Part shown: positions 11,696 through 22,390 of the stretch, in pieces
Layout: each line of letters begins with the position of its first letter
Position numbering within the stretch: the first letter of the stretch is position 1
Assembly: GCF_031143425.1 (NCBI RefSeq)
Contig: NC_090447.1
Span: 133,939,106 to 134,003,105, forward strand
Reading direction: 5' to 3'
From: Pleurodeles waltl
Taxonomy: Eukaryota; Chordata; Amphibia; Caudata; Salamandridae
Length of the DNA: 64,000 nucleotides
The notes under the pieces: model-generated
Database searches by the model: none
Told to the model about the DNA's origin: nothing
Seen by the model: only the letters and a program-made list of their open reading frames with translations
Program-made: the position numbers and the translations under genes

Positions 11696-14094
11696 GTTAC
11701 TATTTCCAGGGTTAAGAACTGTCTTTGTCAAATCATTGTTGAGAGAAAAAAACATGTTTTGACCCTTGCACTGTAGTAATAAATGGCTAAATGAACATTC
11801 ATTAGTTCTTAATCTGAACATCTTGTGTTCTTGAGAAACATTCTTTCATTTATTGAAAATATACATATATTCACTTAAAAATGAAAGTTGATGTGCATTG
11901 CTATTAAGCGTAGTTATTCCATAAAGCCATAACTCGGACATGTTCCATAGCAGAATTTGCACATCTAATGCAATGCTCATGATTTCGACCTTAATGTAAT
12001 AGATGACTTTACAAATAACCTAAAGAAACATACTTGTGGCATGACATATTATATTACCACTTATGAATGCAACAGCTATAGATATAGTATGATCTTTTTG
12101 TGTATATGCTGTAATTTAAAGATGTGCATCGAAGTTTTCTAATTTATTGCTATTAGTGTTGTGAAAGCACTGTATTTGTTGTGCATGCATAAACAGAGAT
12201 AGGCATAATAAAAATAGCAGTATTTTGCCAGAAAGCAATATTCTATATTTATAGTTTAATTGCGTTTGACAATTGACTTTTCAAGATGTATTGGAGGCGA
12301 TATTTTTCAGATAAATACTTGAAATAGCAGTGTTATGCCCCTTAAAGGTGCTAGTGTTTTTTTTTTTTTATTTTTTTTTTTTATATCGGTGGCTATTGCA
12401 GGTTCCAATCAACACATTACAGTAGGGCATGATCACATTAGCCACCTTATTGGATCTGCTGACTCACAACATTCACACATGGATGCTCCATGCCAGTGTT
12501 GACTATTGTTACCCTATTAAGAACCACTCATCGAAACAAAGCTTTCTGCCTTTTGCTACCAACAAGATTTCACAGAGAGTGAACCTGTCAACAAGAGAAG
12601 ACATTAAAAAAGCATGCTTCCAGCAATATCTTGATGCTCTAATTTGCAGTATGCTAGGATGCAGAAAACCTATCCCTTCAGACAAAGCACACTACCATAC
12701 CAACAAGGTCTCCTTACCCACTAACAGAAGTACAGCTCCCTTCACAGGCATCAAGAATTTTAAAGACCCTGCACCACACCAACATGAACAACAGTGGACA
12801 GAAAAGTGAAACATCATAAGAGATTTCTCCAAGAAGAAATAGGTGAAATAAGCAAACTCATCCAAACACGTTGAAATATCGAAAGTCATCCCTCCACTTC
12901 AAATGCACCCAAGAGGATACACCTCCTCGTCAATGATGACTGTGCAAACCTCCTTAAATCTCCCAAGCCCCCATCTTATAAGATGTGATTAACCTTTCAC
13001 AGTAGTAATGGCCGTCATTCCCAAAGCGTTCAGACATTTGGTACAGTTAGCAATTCCTTCACATATTGCATGCTCCCTGACACCCTCATTATGAGAGGAT
13101 CCTCCCAGTATTGCAGAATTCAAGCTTTCACCTTGATGACCTCACCGAAACTTAGTGCTTTTGAGAATGAGGCATGTCAGATAATTACAATGGCTCAATT
13201 TTACTTATAAGTGGGCTTCACAGAAATTATGCAGCACCTGATGCTTGCCCCAGGTATAAATTATCTAATTATTTACATGGATGGCCCAAAGAGCTGACAG
13301 TTCTGAAAGATTGTGGTTGAAATATTACCAGAAGTAATGGAATGCAACATTGGACAAGTCAGTGGGTCTGTTTGTTGGTAATCATTATTGATTTTTGACA
13401 ATTCAATTTGCTAACATTCTGGCTCACAGAAGTATATCTCCCAATGAGATGGGTCACCCAGGTACGGGGATTAGTTCACAGAGTTTATGTGCAACAGTGA
13501 AGGAGAATTTATATAATGTAAGTCTAAATCCGGAAATATGTAGCATATGTAGGGCTAAAAGTTAAGGAAGTTTAGTTGTTGATACTGAATGACATATTAT
13601 ATGACATGGTATCCTAAAATATTACATAATATTGAATTAACTCACTGAACATGAAAACAGGACTAGAATCTATGTACTTGCTATGATTTTGCAGGTTAGC
13701 CCTTGCTTTATGCATGGCCAGTCAAGTGTTGCTGCTAATCTCAATTATTCTGAAATATGTAAATCTATTTTTAGCTACCTATTTTGGGTCAAACTTGTTC
13801 TCAGGCATTTCACAGTGAGGGTCAACATTTTTTTTCTCATCATATTTTGACATTTATTTTCCAAATATGTCTTTGACGATGAGGGCAGATTACTACACAT
13901 ATGACTAAAATTAGAATGCAGTCAGGATGGTTGTGGTGGTGAGAGAGTGCGTCAATGTTCACAGTGGTTGGAATCACATGTGAATACCTCAGAATATAAG
14001 CCTTTACATCAGTGGATCATTTCATAGTGAATGTGCGACACAACGGTAATGTATAAATATGATGCCACAATATGTGTGCCTTGCAAAGCATCTG
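11696..14094. other. No gene recognised; AT-rich, with a poly(T) tract
   Basis: A split T tract at about 12356-12384 may mark the tail of a minus-strand retroposon. A 126-codon open frame at 12429-12809 (+) has no recognisable motif and no splice or promoter context. The rest is AT-rich anonymous sequence upstream of the first visible SLCO exon. Confidence 0.45.
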
Positions 14095-14730
14095 GGGGCT
14101 TATTTATGAGAGGCTTACATGGCCAGAGTGTCATTTTTTCTGCTGCTCCGATGACGCAAACCTCTCAACCATATCTATAAAGCCATGCAAAGCCACTTTG
14201 AGTGGCTTTGAATGGCCTCATAGATATGAAGATAGACAAAGCTGCCCAAGTCACTGCATTGCCTTACTCTGCGCCAGAAAAGCATTCCATGGGTGTTGCA
14301 GTGTGTTTTCCCATGCAACACCCATGGATTTTGACACTGCCCCTTAAGCACGTAAATCTGGGGCAGCACCAAAACCTCATGCCACCTCCCCGGAAAGGCA
14401 TAACGAGGGGAAATATTTGTATTTCTCTTTGTTTTTTCATCTTTCCATATGTGCCTCATTCTGAAGCACATATAGATAGAGGAAAACAGCTCTCTGCATT
14501 GTTTTTTGTGCAGGAAGGTGCCCCTTCCTGCATAGAAACAATCCTGCATACAACGCAGGCACTCTTGTTCCATGGTGCAAAGGTGCCTGCGTTGGTGCTA
14601 GGCAACCTATTGTACACCAGAGCCGGGGGAAAGGACAGGACTGTGCCATGTGCAATTCCCTTTGACGCAGGGCAGAGCAGCAAGAAGGCTTGCAATTCTG
14701 CCATACTCCAGTTCCCCATCAATAAGCCCC
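14095..14730. mobile_element. MITE with GGGGCTTATT inverted ends, just upstream of SLCO exon 1
   Basis: The left end reads GGGGCTTATTTATG and the right end CATCAATAAGCCCC, giving a 14-bp terminal inverted repeat with about two mismatches. Inside is a hairpin (ccatgggtgttgca ... tgcaacacccatgg, 14287-14327). Long overlapping frames on both strands arise from the palindromic content and are not genes. No clear target duplication. The interior is related, in the opposite orientation, to the element at 15774-16306. Confidence 0.75.
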
Positions 14731-14903
14731 TTTGTGAGCACTCCGCATCCCAAAGTGTGGAAAGTAGCATTGGCCACTACAGATCCTTATAATATCACAA
14801 TTTTGATTTGTTGTAAAAATGGTCACGTTTAGGGCATAGGTAAAAGTGTGGACATAATTCGACACTTGTTTCACTAAGTAACCATGGCCATTTTCTTTTG
14901 CAG

Positions 14904-15066
14904 GTTGGAAATGTGAGTCTAATTGTCTTCGTCAGTTACTTCGGAAGCAGAGTCCATAGGCCTTGCGTGATTGCATGCGGTGCCTTGCTAATTTGTATTG
15001 CTGGATTTATCATGTCTCTTCCTCACTTTCTGGTAGGACCATATGAATATGACCAGTCTATTGCCA
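14904..15066 (+). CDS. SLCO2B1: OATP/SLCO transporter, internal exon 1 of 4 seen (SLCO2B1-like)
   Basis: This exon encodes part of an organic anion transporting polypeptide, a 12-helix plasma-membrane carrier for bile salts, steroid conjugates and similar anions. It follows a pyrimidine-rich acceptor (ttttcttttgcag) and ends at a consensus donor (A|gtaagt). It is 163 nt long, starting in phase 0 and ending with one extra base. The reading includes IVFVSYFGSRVHRP, a strongly conserved OATP segment, then a hydrophobic helix (IACGALLICIAGFIMSLPHF, probably TM3) and the start of an extracellular loop. The spare A completes an AGT codon with the next exon. The family call is firm. SLCO2B1 over SLCO2A1 or another paralogue rests on remembered similarity. 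The preceding exon, which should end just before this conserved block, is not in the window. Confidence 0.93.
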
Positions 15067-15773
15067 GTAAGTAATTACGTTGCACAGATATAATTAAAAA
15101 TTGCAAGCTGCTGTTATTGTTTGACAATACTTTAGAAACAGGACGGCAGACATCTAGACCCCTACGCATAAATCCATTTGTGTGGCTGAGATAAAAGAGT
15201 GTCATGGCTTGTGGGGCAAGTTTAAATTAATGGTATGTGTTCACAAATTAACTAGTAACGTTTAACGAGGTTTACACAAATGTAGTTTTCCACCTGTAAA
15301 TCTGTTCACTGGAGCAGAGAGAAGACCTAGGTTTGATGACATTTAAAGCTAGTGAACACCCATAAACGTGTGAATTGTTATGTTCACAAAACATTCACAA
15401 GGCTAATTCTACCCATTAGGCATTCTGAGATGTACTTGCAGCAGAAATCCTTATCCAACTTATCTGTTATCCCTCACTGGGTTGAGGCATAGAGGAAGTT
15501 GTACTCCAGGGAAAATGTTTCCCACATAGAAAAAGAAAAAAAGATAAGTTTGATTATGCAAATGCAGTTTTGTTAAAAATGCACAGTTGTGTAAATGTAT
15601 ACTAGTGTATTAACGTGTGGCTACTGCTGGAAAGCTGTTACTACTTTTTGGGTGCACCCAATCTTAGCCATTAGATTTTCACAAAGGAGATCTTTAGTAC
15701 TCTTTGTCTTTAGGTACGTGTTACCATCAGCAACAAACACAAGGTAGAATGCTGGTTCTTGTGAATAGATTTT

Positions 15774-16306
15774 GGGGCATAATTGCTATCTTTCCTACAG
15801 TGCAGGGCAGCAAGCAAAGGTGTTGTTTTGCGTAAAAAGGAGAAATGCTCCAAATTGACAAAGATATGGAGTATTTCTGCACTCTTGTGCACTTTGTGCA
15901 GCCTCACACATATGCAGGCATCCTTGCACCATAGTGGAGGGACACATTTCTGCACAAATACAACCTGAACAGGCATTTTCCACTTTCCCTGTATGCTGCA
16001 AAATGCAGCACACGCAGAAAGAGGAAATAACAAGGAGAAATAACTTTATTTCTCATCTTTACGTCGCACTAGGGAAGTCAATGCATTTTGACACATTCTC
16101 ATGTTTATTATCCTTAGTAAATCTGGAAATGCTCTAACATCCTTGGGTAGATGGGCAAGAACATCCATGCTCCATCCATGGAATGCCTCCCAAGTTGAAA
16201 TCCACTTTAACACAGTGCAAGCATCTGTGTTGTTACATTTCTTTACAAAGCCATCTAAGACTATGGAAATCAGGTCTTGCGTGGCTTAGTAAATTCTAAA
16301 TAAGCC
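15774..16306. mobile_element. MITE related to 14095-14730 in opposite orientation, TTT duplication
   Basis: It starts GGGGCATAATTGC and ends TCTAAATAAGCC, flanked by TTT on both sides (15771-15773 and 16307-16309). Blocks such as 'tatgcaggcatccttgca', 'aggcattttccactttcc' and 'gaggaaataa' align to the reverse complement of the upstream MITE. The 3-bp duplication suggests PIF/Harbinger, though TTT in AT-rich DNA is weak evidence alone. Confidence 0.65.
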
Positions 16307-17429
16307 TTTGTGAGATGCAGATCAATAGTACAAAAACAAAGCAAAGTAGTGCGATCCAAGCCTGTTAAGAAGGCAATGAGTGAGTAACACAAAGAAACAT
16401 CCATCTTGTCTGCTGCTCCACAAATATGAAATGTTACTGTTCCCTAGGTAATGGTGATGAATTTTCCAGCATTAGAAGAATGGAACCCTTTGTGTAAACT
16501 GCTGTGAGTTTAACTCTTGACCTTGCGACCACTGCATGCATTGTTGGTGACCGTTAACATGCGCTGAGCTACCCTGCTGTTTTGGTTATTAGAGCATGTG
16601 GGTCATGCCTGTAACTTGCGTGACCAGCTAAGTCAAATATGATGAGGCCTGCTGGTATCATAAATATACATATATGAGATACTAGTAATGTTCAGAATCA
16701 TCTTTAAAAGAAGCACAAATCCACCTTGTTGAATGAGATGGTCCTTGACCTGCATAAGTGTTCCACTTTGAGATTTGTGTGATAAACTGTGCCACTGTTG
16801 TTATGCTGCATTGTTAATTGGCATGCTGACCTCAAATATATGCTGAGGGTTAAAGGAGCAGAAGCCCAGTCTCTTTGCATGCCTGGACAGTGCAGAAAAG
16901 TAAACAAATATGAGTGGTTGGCAAATTAGCAAAGAAGCCACCCACTGGGAGCAGCCAATCAGCATTAGAGTTGGGCTCTGAAGAGAAAATGAAAGAAATC
17001 AAGCGATGACTACAGCATCAGAAAAGTGAATGCTAGAATACGGTTGCTCAGTGAATAAAATTCATATGTCACACGAGTAACAAATGTGACAAAAATTATA
17101 ATGACTGGCCATACTTTTCAGATGTAAAATAGTCTTTCATGCATCCCGAGGGATGTAGGAGGATACGCCCAAACAGGCAATAGAAAGACAGAGAGACTAA
17201 GATTATCGTGCAGTGCTCCGCAATGTGATTGGCAATGTATCAAGCAATGACTGAAGGATCCTGACCCAAAGAACCTGCTGGCTTAAGGAAGCTGACCCAA
17301 TGCTCACTTTATGTGTATGTCATATATGTTTTGGAAAGAAAACTAAAGGCATTGACTTACCCCAGGCTAAAAAAAAGAGTAGTTGTGTATAATTAGCTAT
17401 GTGAACAAAGAGTAGATCATAATGGTTTG
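16307..17429. other. Intronic sequence, nothing recognised
   Basis: AT-rich intron 1 sequence with short unrelated frames only. Confidence 0.5.
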
Positions 17430-17625
17430 TGTACTGCTCCATAGTGCATGGACAGCTGGACATAACAGGTGCTGCTATAACAAAAGTAATGCTTGTCATT
17501 GTATCTAACACAGTGAGATGGAAAAATGAGTTGCTTTTGCTGGGATTTGAACTCATGACCCAGAGATGGACCCTGAGGTCAGCAGCAATGCATAATTCAC
17601 TGAGCCATCTCGTTGGCTGTTGTAA
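17430..17625 (-). repeat. tRNA-derived SINE-like sequence
   Basis: On the minus strand the head has an A-box-like TGGCTCAGTGAAT (about 17600) and a B-box-like GAGTTCAAATCCC (about 17542-17554), spaced as in a tRNA. They define an RNA polymerase III internal promoter. The acceptor stem does not pair well and an unrelated body follows, so this is a tRNA-derived SINE and not a tRNA gene. The 3' limit is approximate. Confidence 0.7.
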
Positions 17626-18540
17626 GGCCTCTGGTCACTATTCAGTTTACAAAGATGTCCCACTTGTAGGTGCCCTACATGTAAAGATGAAAATTGAGAC
17701 AATAGGAGACAGAGTTTGAGAACCACAAAAATTCACACATGTTGTAATGTTGACATCATTTGAACAGTAGTACAGCAAAGATGCTATGGACCCTGGTACA
17801 AACAAGAAAAATGCATGCATGTCAAGAGACCTCATTCAGGTTGGAGACTGCTGATTTTTTAAGTCAAAAACAGCTTTATTTTAGCTATCTCCCGCATAAC
17901 AGTTGCCTCTGCCTCAATCGAAGTAAATGGGGGAAATACATTACTTCAAATGTGTTTTAAAATCTCCCACTTTAGTGGTTTAAGATGTTGGCATTATTAG
18001 GGTTCAATGAGCTCTTGGAACCAGTGTTGTTGCACCTGTTGCACCAATGATAGGTGCACCCCTGGAATTAACATCCTGCAGGTGTGGTACCAAAATATTG
18101 ACTCTAAAATACTGACCTGCAGCAAGAGATAGCCAGATATCAACGTATGCAATATCTTCAAGGTAAGTAGATGTGGCACTATGATAGTGAATCTACAGTC
18201 TCCATGTATGCCTCACAATATTGTTCAAATCAATAATGTTTGTGGTGAATATTTTAACATACAGCTCAACCTAAACCTCAAGCCTCTGCCCTTGTGGATG
18301 TCTGGACTGCTTTAAATAGTCAGCTGTGAAAGAAGCATGCCGAAGTTCAATTAGGTTTTGTAGCGCTGTGTCCATATTTTGGAGCATACCTCTTCTGGAA
18401 AACTCATTATGATAATCATATTCATTTATAACTACCTGAAAGAACAGAGGAATTGGGAAGATGTAAACAGACATCAGATGCTCTGTTTTGTATCAAACAT
18501 TAATTTTCTCCAAAACTTTAACCCTATTGGTGTTGCATTC
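17626..18540. other. Intronic sequence, nothing recognised
   Basis: No coding or structural signal beyond short frames. Confidence 0.45.
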
Positions 18541-21500
18541 AGCCAATGACCGACAGCCGCACTACTTCCCCAGTTCAGGTGACGGCCATTGGCCGACACT
18601 GGTGAGTCACTTAAAGGCCCCTCTGGGAGTCCTTTTTTTTTTTTCATCAGACAGCTCAGGAAAACCTTTCTGAGCAGCCTGTTTATTTATTTTTTATTTT
18701 TTATTTTTTACTATGACGATCAGCGTGCAGGGCGCATTGACGTCTTTGCAATAAAAGTGGAAGTAAACTGAGCTGATGGGCTTGTTTTACTTTCACTGAA
18801 TCAGTGCTCAGGGTGCTATCTCATCCCCCAGAACACTGATTCTAATGGGAGGGGTATTGTTGGAAGGGGGAGAATCTTCTCTTTCCAATGGTACATTTGC
18901 CCAGTGGATCCCTGCTTGGGGATCTCTGCAGGAGAGTGGTCCTCAATCAGAGATCTACCACCAGACACTAGAGAGAGGGGGAGTTGCCCTTTGGATAAGA
19001 GTTTATTCTCACCCTTCATTAATTATTTTAGTTCAGTCTTTCTGCCCCCCCTCGGGTTACAAGTGGGGACAATTAATGCCGATCTACGCCCCCCCCCCAG
19101 GTGGGGGCAGAAAACCTATGACACGCCAGGGAAATTTGAAAAACAAATGGGTGTCCGGGCTGCCCACTATGGGCCTTGCCAGGCCCCCACTCCAACTAAA
19201 TGGGGCTTTCTGCCCCCCTCAATGGGCAAAATGGGGGGATTACTCCAGATTCCCCCCAGGGAGCAGAAAGTCCTCTAGGCACCAAAGTTATTTAAATATG
19301 TAGACATTGAGGGGTGGTGACTGTCCAGAATGGCCCTGGCCATGCCCTTACCCCAAATAGAAGGTTCCACAGTCTTCCTGCCCCCCGTGGGGGCAGTTGG
19401 GGATAAATACACACAATCTGACACCCTCCCCCGGGTGGGGACAGAAAGGCCACTAAGGGCCAGATGTAGCAAAGGTTTAAATATTGGGGTTGGGGCTGTC
19501 CAGCATGGGCAAGGCTATGCCGCCACCCCAAGTAAATGGGGCAACAGTGTTTCTGCTCCTCCCGTGGTCACATGTGAAATTACCCCTGATCTGTCCTATG
19601 GAGGGACAGAAAGCCCACTAAACTCCTGGGAAAGTTTTTTTTTAAATTATAAAATATAGGGATGGAAGTTGCACACCATGGGTTTGGTTATGCACCATCC
19701 CAACTAATGGGGGAAACAGTCTTTCTTCCCCCTTGGGGGCAGATTGGGTAATTAGCTCAATCTGCTCCTTTGGTGGGCAGAAAGCCAACAAGGAATGTAT
19801 CTTTTTTTAAATATTGGGATGGCTGCTGCCCGGCATGGGCATTGCGATGCCCCTTAAGTAAATGGTGGAACAGTCTTTCTGGCCCCCACTATTAAATCAG
19901 GTAAATACCCCAGATCTGCCCCCCTGAGGCAGAAGTCCACTATATGACAGCAATATATATTTTTAATGAAACTATGGGGTTGGTCTTGCCCATTCTAACA
20001 TTAAGCCCAACCCTCACCCCTAAAACCTCAACAGTCTTTCTGCTCCCCTGTGGACTAAAGAATCCCATCCCAATGGCAAGTGAGAGGACATTTGATACTT
20101 TTGGGTGTTGTTTTTACATACGGGCAATAATAGTGTGTCTAACTCCACCCCCTTTGCAATGTTGAACAGCTATACTTTTTACGCATGAGTGGGCTGCCAC
20201 TTGGAAAAACATACCAGACCCAGGCATTTCTGAAATCTAGATATTCCGGGGAGTCCAAAGTGGTGTTCTTCACATGCATCCCACATCATTTTTGTACAAA
20301 CAATGCCCTGCATACCTCAAAAATTGACGAAAAGCAGACATTTTCCTCAGATTTCTGTGAGGAAATATTCTGGATTCTGCAGGGAGCCTCACATTTCATA
20401 CTACATAGCTTTCCCCCAAGCCTCCTCATAAAAATGGTGCCTTACTTGTGTGGGTAGGCCTAGTGCCCATGACAGGAAAATCCCTAAAGTGTTACTTGGA
20501 GAGATCAGCAACAGGGTTAGCTGTGGGATTCCAGGGAGGTATGCTTTTCATGAATATCATGAGGTTCTCTTACCCACAATGTCTTTCAAACCTCTAAACT
20601 TTGACTGAAATCACACATTTTCCTTACATTTTTGTGATGGACACTTCTGGAATACGCAAGAGTCCACAAAATTCCTAATACTCAGCATTGCCCCACTTGT
20701 GCTGCTAAAAATGCTGCACCACATGTCTGGTTGTTGCTAGTGCCCATGACAAGAATAGATCAAACCACAGTCAATAGGAGTCCCCACACAAGAGCTCTCA
20801 GTGACCTTGGTTTGATCCTTTCCTGTTGTGGGCACGTGGCCCAGTCACACATTGGGGGGAGTGTGTTTATCCGCACAAGTGGGGTAATGCTGAGGGGTAG
20901 GAACTTTGTGGATTCCTGCAGATTTCAAACATTTCCATCACAGAATTGTAAGGAAAATGCATAATTTCTGGCAAAGTTTGAGGCCTGCATTGCATTGAGG
21001 GTGAAATACCTTATTGGATCCACAGAGGGCACACCACCCTGGACTCCGCTACTTGCATTTGTGTAAGAAAGAGGACATTTTGAAAAAACTCTTTAAATCA
21101 CATGCTAGTACGGTTTCCCACAAACTCAGAGATGTACAAATAACCATTGCTCCATAACTCCATATCTTCTACTCATTTCATAAATTAAAAGGTTTCCTTG
21201 ATACCCAATTTTTACTCTACATATTTCGCTATATGAATTCATCTATACTCTGTGCAGAGTGAAAAACCCTTGTATAGTGCAGCTCAGTTATTGACCCAGG
21301 GTACCTTGGGTTCTTGGGAAACCTACAAACCCCACATATCCCCGCAACCAGAAGGGCTAGTGGACATAATGGTATTTTGCTTTTGTAAGTAGCCTACTCA
21401 TTTTCAGTATTTCCTTAAAACAATTAGTTTCATTGGGGAAATCTTGTGTGATCTAGACACATGACCCCTTGCTAAATTTTGAAATGTGCCTGCCTTTTAG

Positions 21501-22048
21501 AAATCTATTGCTTTTCTGAATCACCCAAGGGTTTTAAACTGGTTTCTACCACAAACTGAAAGTAGGTTAAGAACACAAAAAAAAGAAAAAATAGGCTACC
21601 TCTTGAAAAGTGTGGAAACTATAGTAAACACTTTGTTTTTATTAAGCTCTGCTTGTTCCTGAAAGCTGGGAAGATGGTGACTTTAGCACAGTAAACCATT
21701 TGTTGATGCCCTTTTTAGAAAATAAACAGGCAATTTTATCCAGTGCACTTTTTACCTATTTTTCCCCAAAAATTCAAAATGTAGCTACATTTTGTCTATT
21801 TTCTCCATCTCCTCCAGGGGAATCCAAGGGTACTTTTAGAATCCTCAGCATGTTGTAAATAAATTTGGCATGGATACCTTATATGGAAAAAACTGGTATG
21901 GAGCCCTAAGCGCGAATTACTCGTTTAGTCAAAAAGGGCTCAGCACTTGTGGGGGATGGATAGGAGACCCAGCAGCTAAGGGGTTAACTTAACACCCATT
22001 TATGTAATGGTGCAATAGGTTTGTGATGATTTGTTCTTTAATTTGCAG
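18541..22048. other. Intronic repeat domain surrounding the tandem array
   Basis: The flanks look like one larger element. The left side has T tracts at 18631-18645 and 18682-18710. The right side (20170-21990) has recurring themes such as 'gtgaggaaatattctggattctgcag' variants near 20356, 20636 and 20900. I could not find matched termini or a coding region, so element type and limits are unknown. Confidence 0.4.
19034..20170. repeat. Tandem array of about 155-175 bp GC-rich units
   Basis: A landmark 'cagtctttctgcccc' recurs at about 19034, 19202, 19370, 19545, 19717, 19871 and 20032, giving periods of 168, 168, 175, 172, 154 and 161 bp. Each unit carries two facing G/C runs ('ctgccccc' ... 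'gggggcag'), a 'tttaaatattggggt' block and 'atgggc...tgcc'. The units are diverged, so the array is old. It sits inside intron 1 of the SLCO gene. Frames of 100-150 codons across it are by-products of the repeat. Confidence 0.85.
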
Positions 22049-22270
22049 GTGTGTGGAGCAACTTTACTGACATTTGTCAGCTTGATGGGACCAGCTTGGT
22101 GCTGAATAATTCCAAGTGCACCAGTCAGTCCGTAAAGAGGACTACGCATGCCATTTCCTTCTTCTTCATTGGCCAGTTTCTCTTCGGAGTGGGTGGAGTC
22201 CCTATTCATCCATTTGGTATTACATACATTGATGATTTTGCCAGCAAAAGGAACTCACCGCTTTACATAG
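22049..22270 (+). CDS. SLCO2B1: OATP/SLCO transporter, exon 2 of 4 seen (SLCO2B1-like)
   Basis: This 222-nt exon has the acceptor tttaatttgcag and the donor G|gtaagt, and both junctions are phase 1. It encodes an extracellular loop with two N-glycosylation sequons (NFT and NNS) and two cysteines. A hydrophobic helix then leads into GVGGVPIHPFGITYIDDF and NSPLYIG. The G-V-P-I-x-P-F-G-I-x-Y-x-D-D-F block is typical of OATPs. The GVGG variant and the IDDFA ending resemble SLCO2B1 more than SLCO2A1. The exon joins its neighbours in frame, with no stop or indel. It lies about 7 kb downstream of the previous exon, with MITEs, a SINE and a satellite-like array between them. Confidence 0.94.
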
Positions 22271-22390
22271 GTAAGTCATCCATTTTCAAGGTACTCATAA
22301 CTTTTACCCTTTCCTGCCATGCCTCTGGTTTTTCTCCCATTGTTCGCAACATTAATAGTCTCCTCACATAAAGGCATTCATCTCATACAT

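Noticed and set aside
12429..12809. A 126-codon + frame as an exon
   Set aside because: No hydrophobic or domain pattern, and it does not match any missing SLCO segment.
14175..14792. Overlapping 100-196 codon frames on both strands
   Set aside because: They lie in a palindromic MITE, and mirrored frames on opposite strands are expected there.
1..14903. The SLCO exon preceding 14904
   Set aside because: The expected N-terminal block before V-G-N was not seen in any + frame with an AG...GT context.
17530..17625. A true tRNA gene
   Set aside because: The internal promoter boxes are present but the acceptor stem does not pair, and a SINE body follows.
18845..19659. Gly/Pro-rich frames of 100-150 codons
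   Set aside because: They coincide with the tandem array and repeat its period. No domain or splice evidence.
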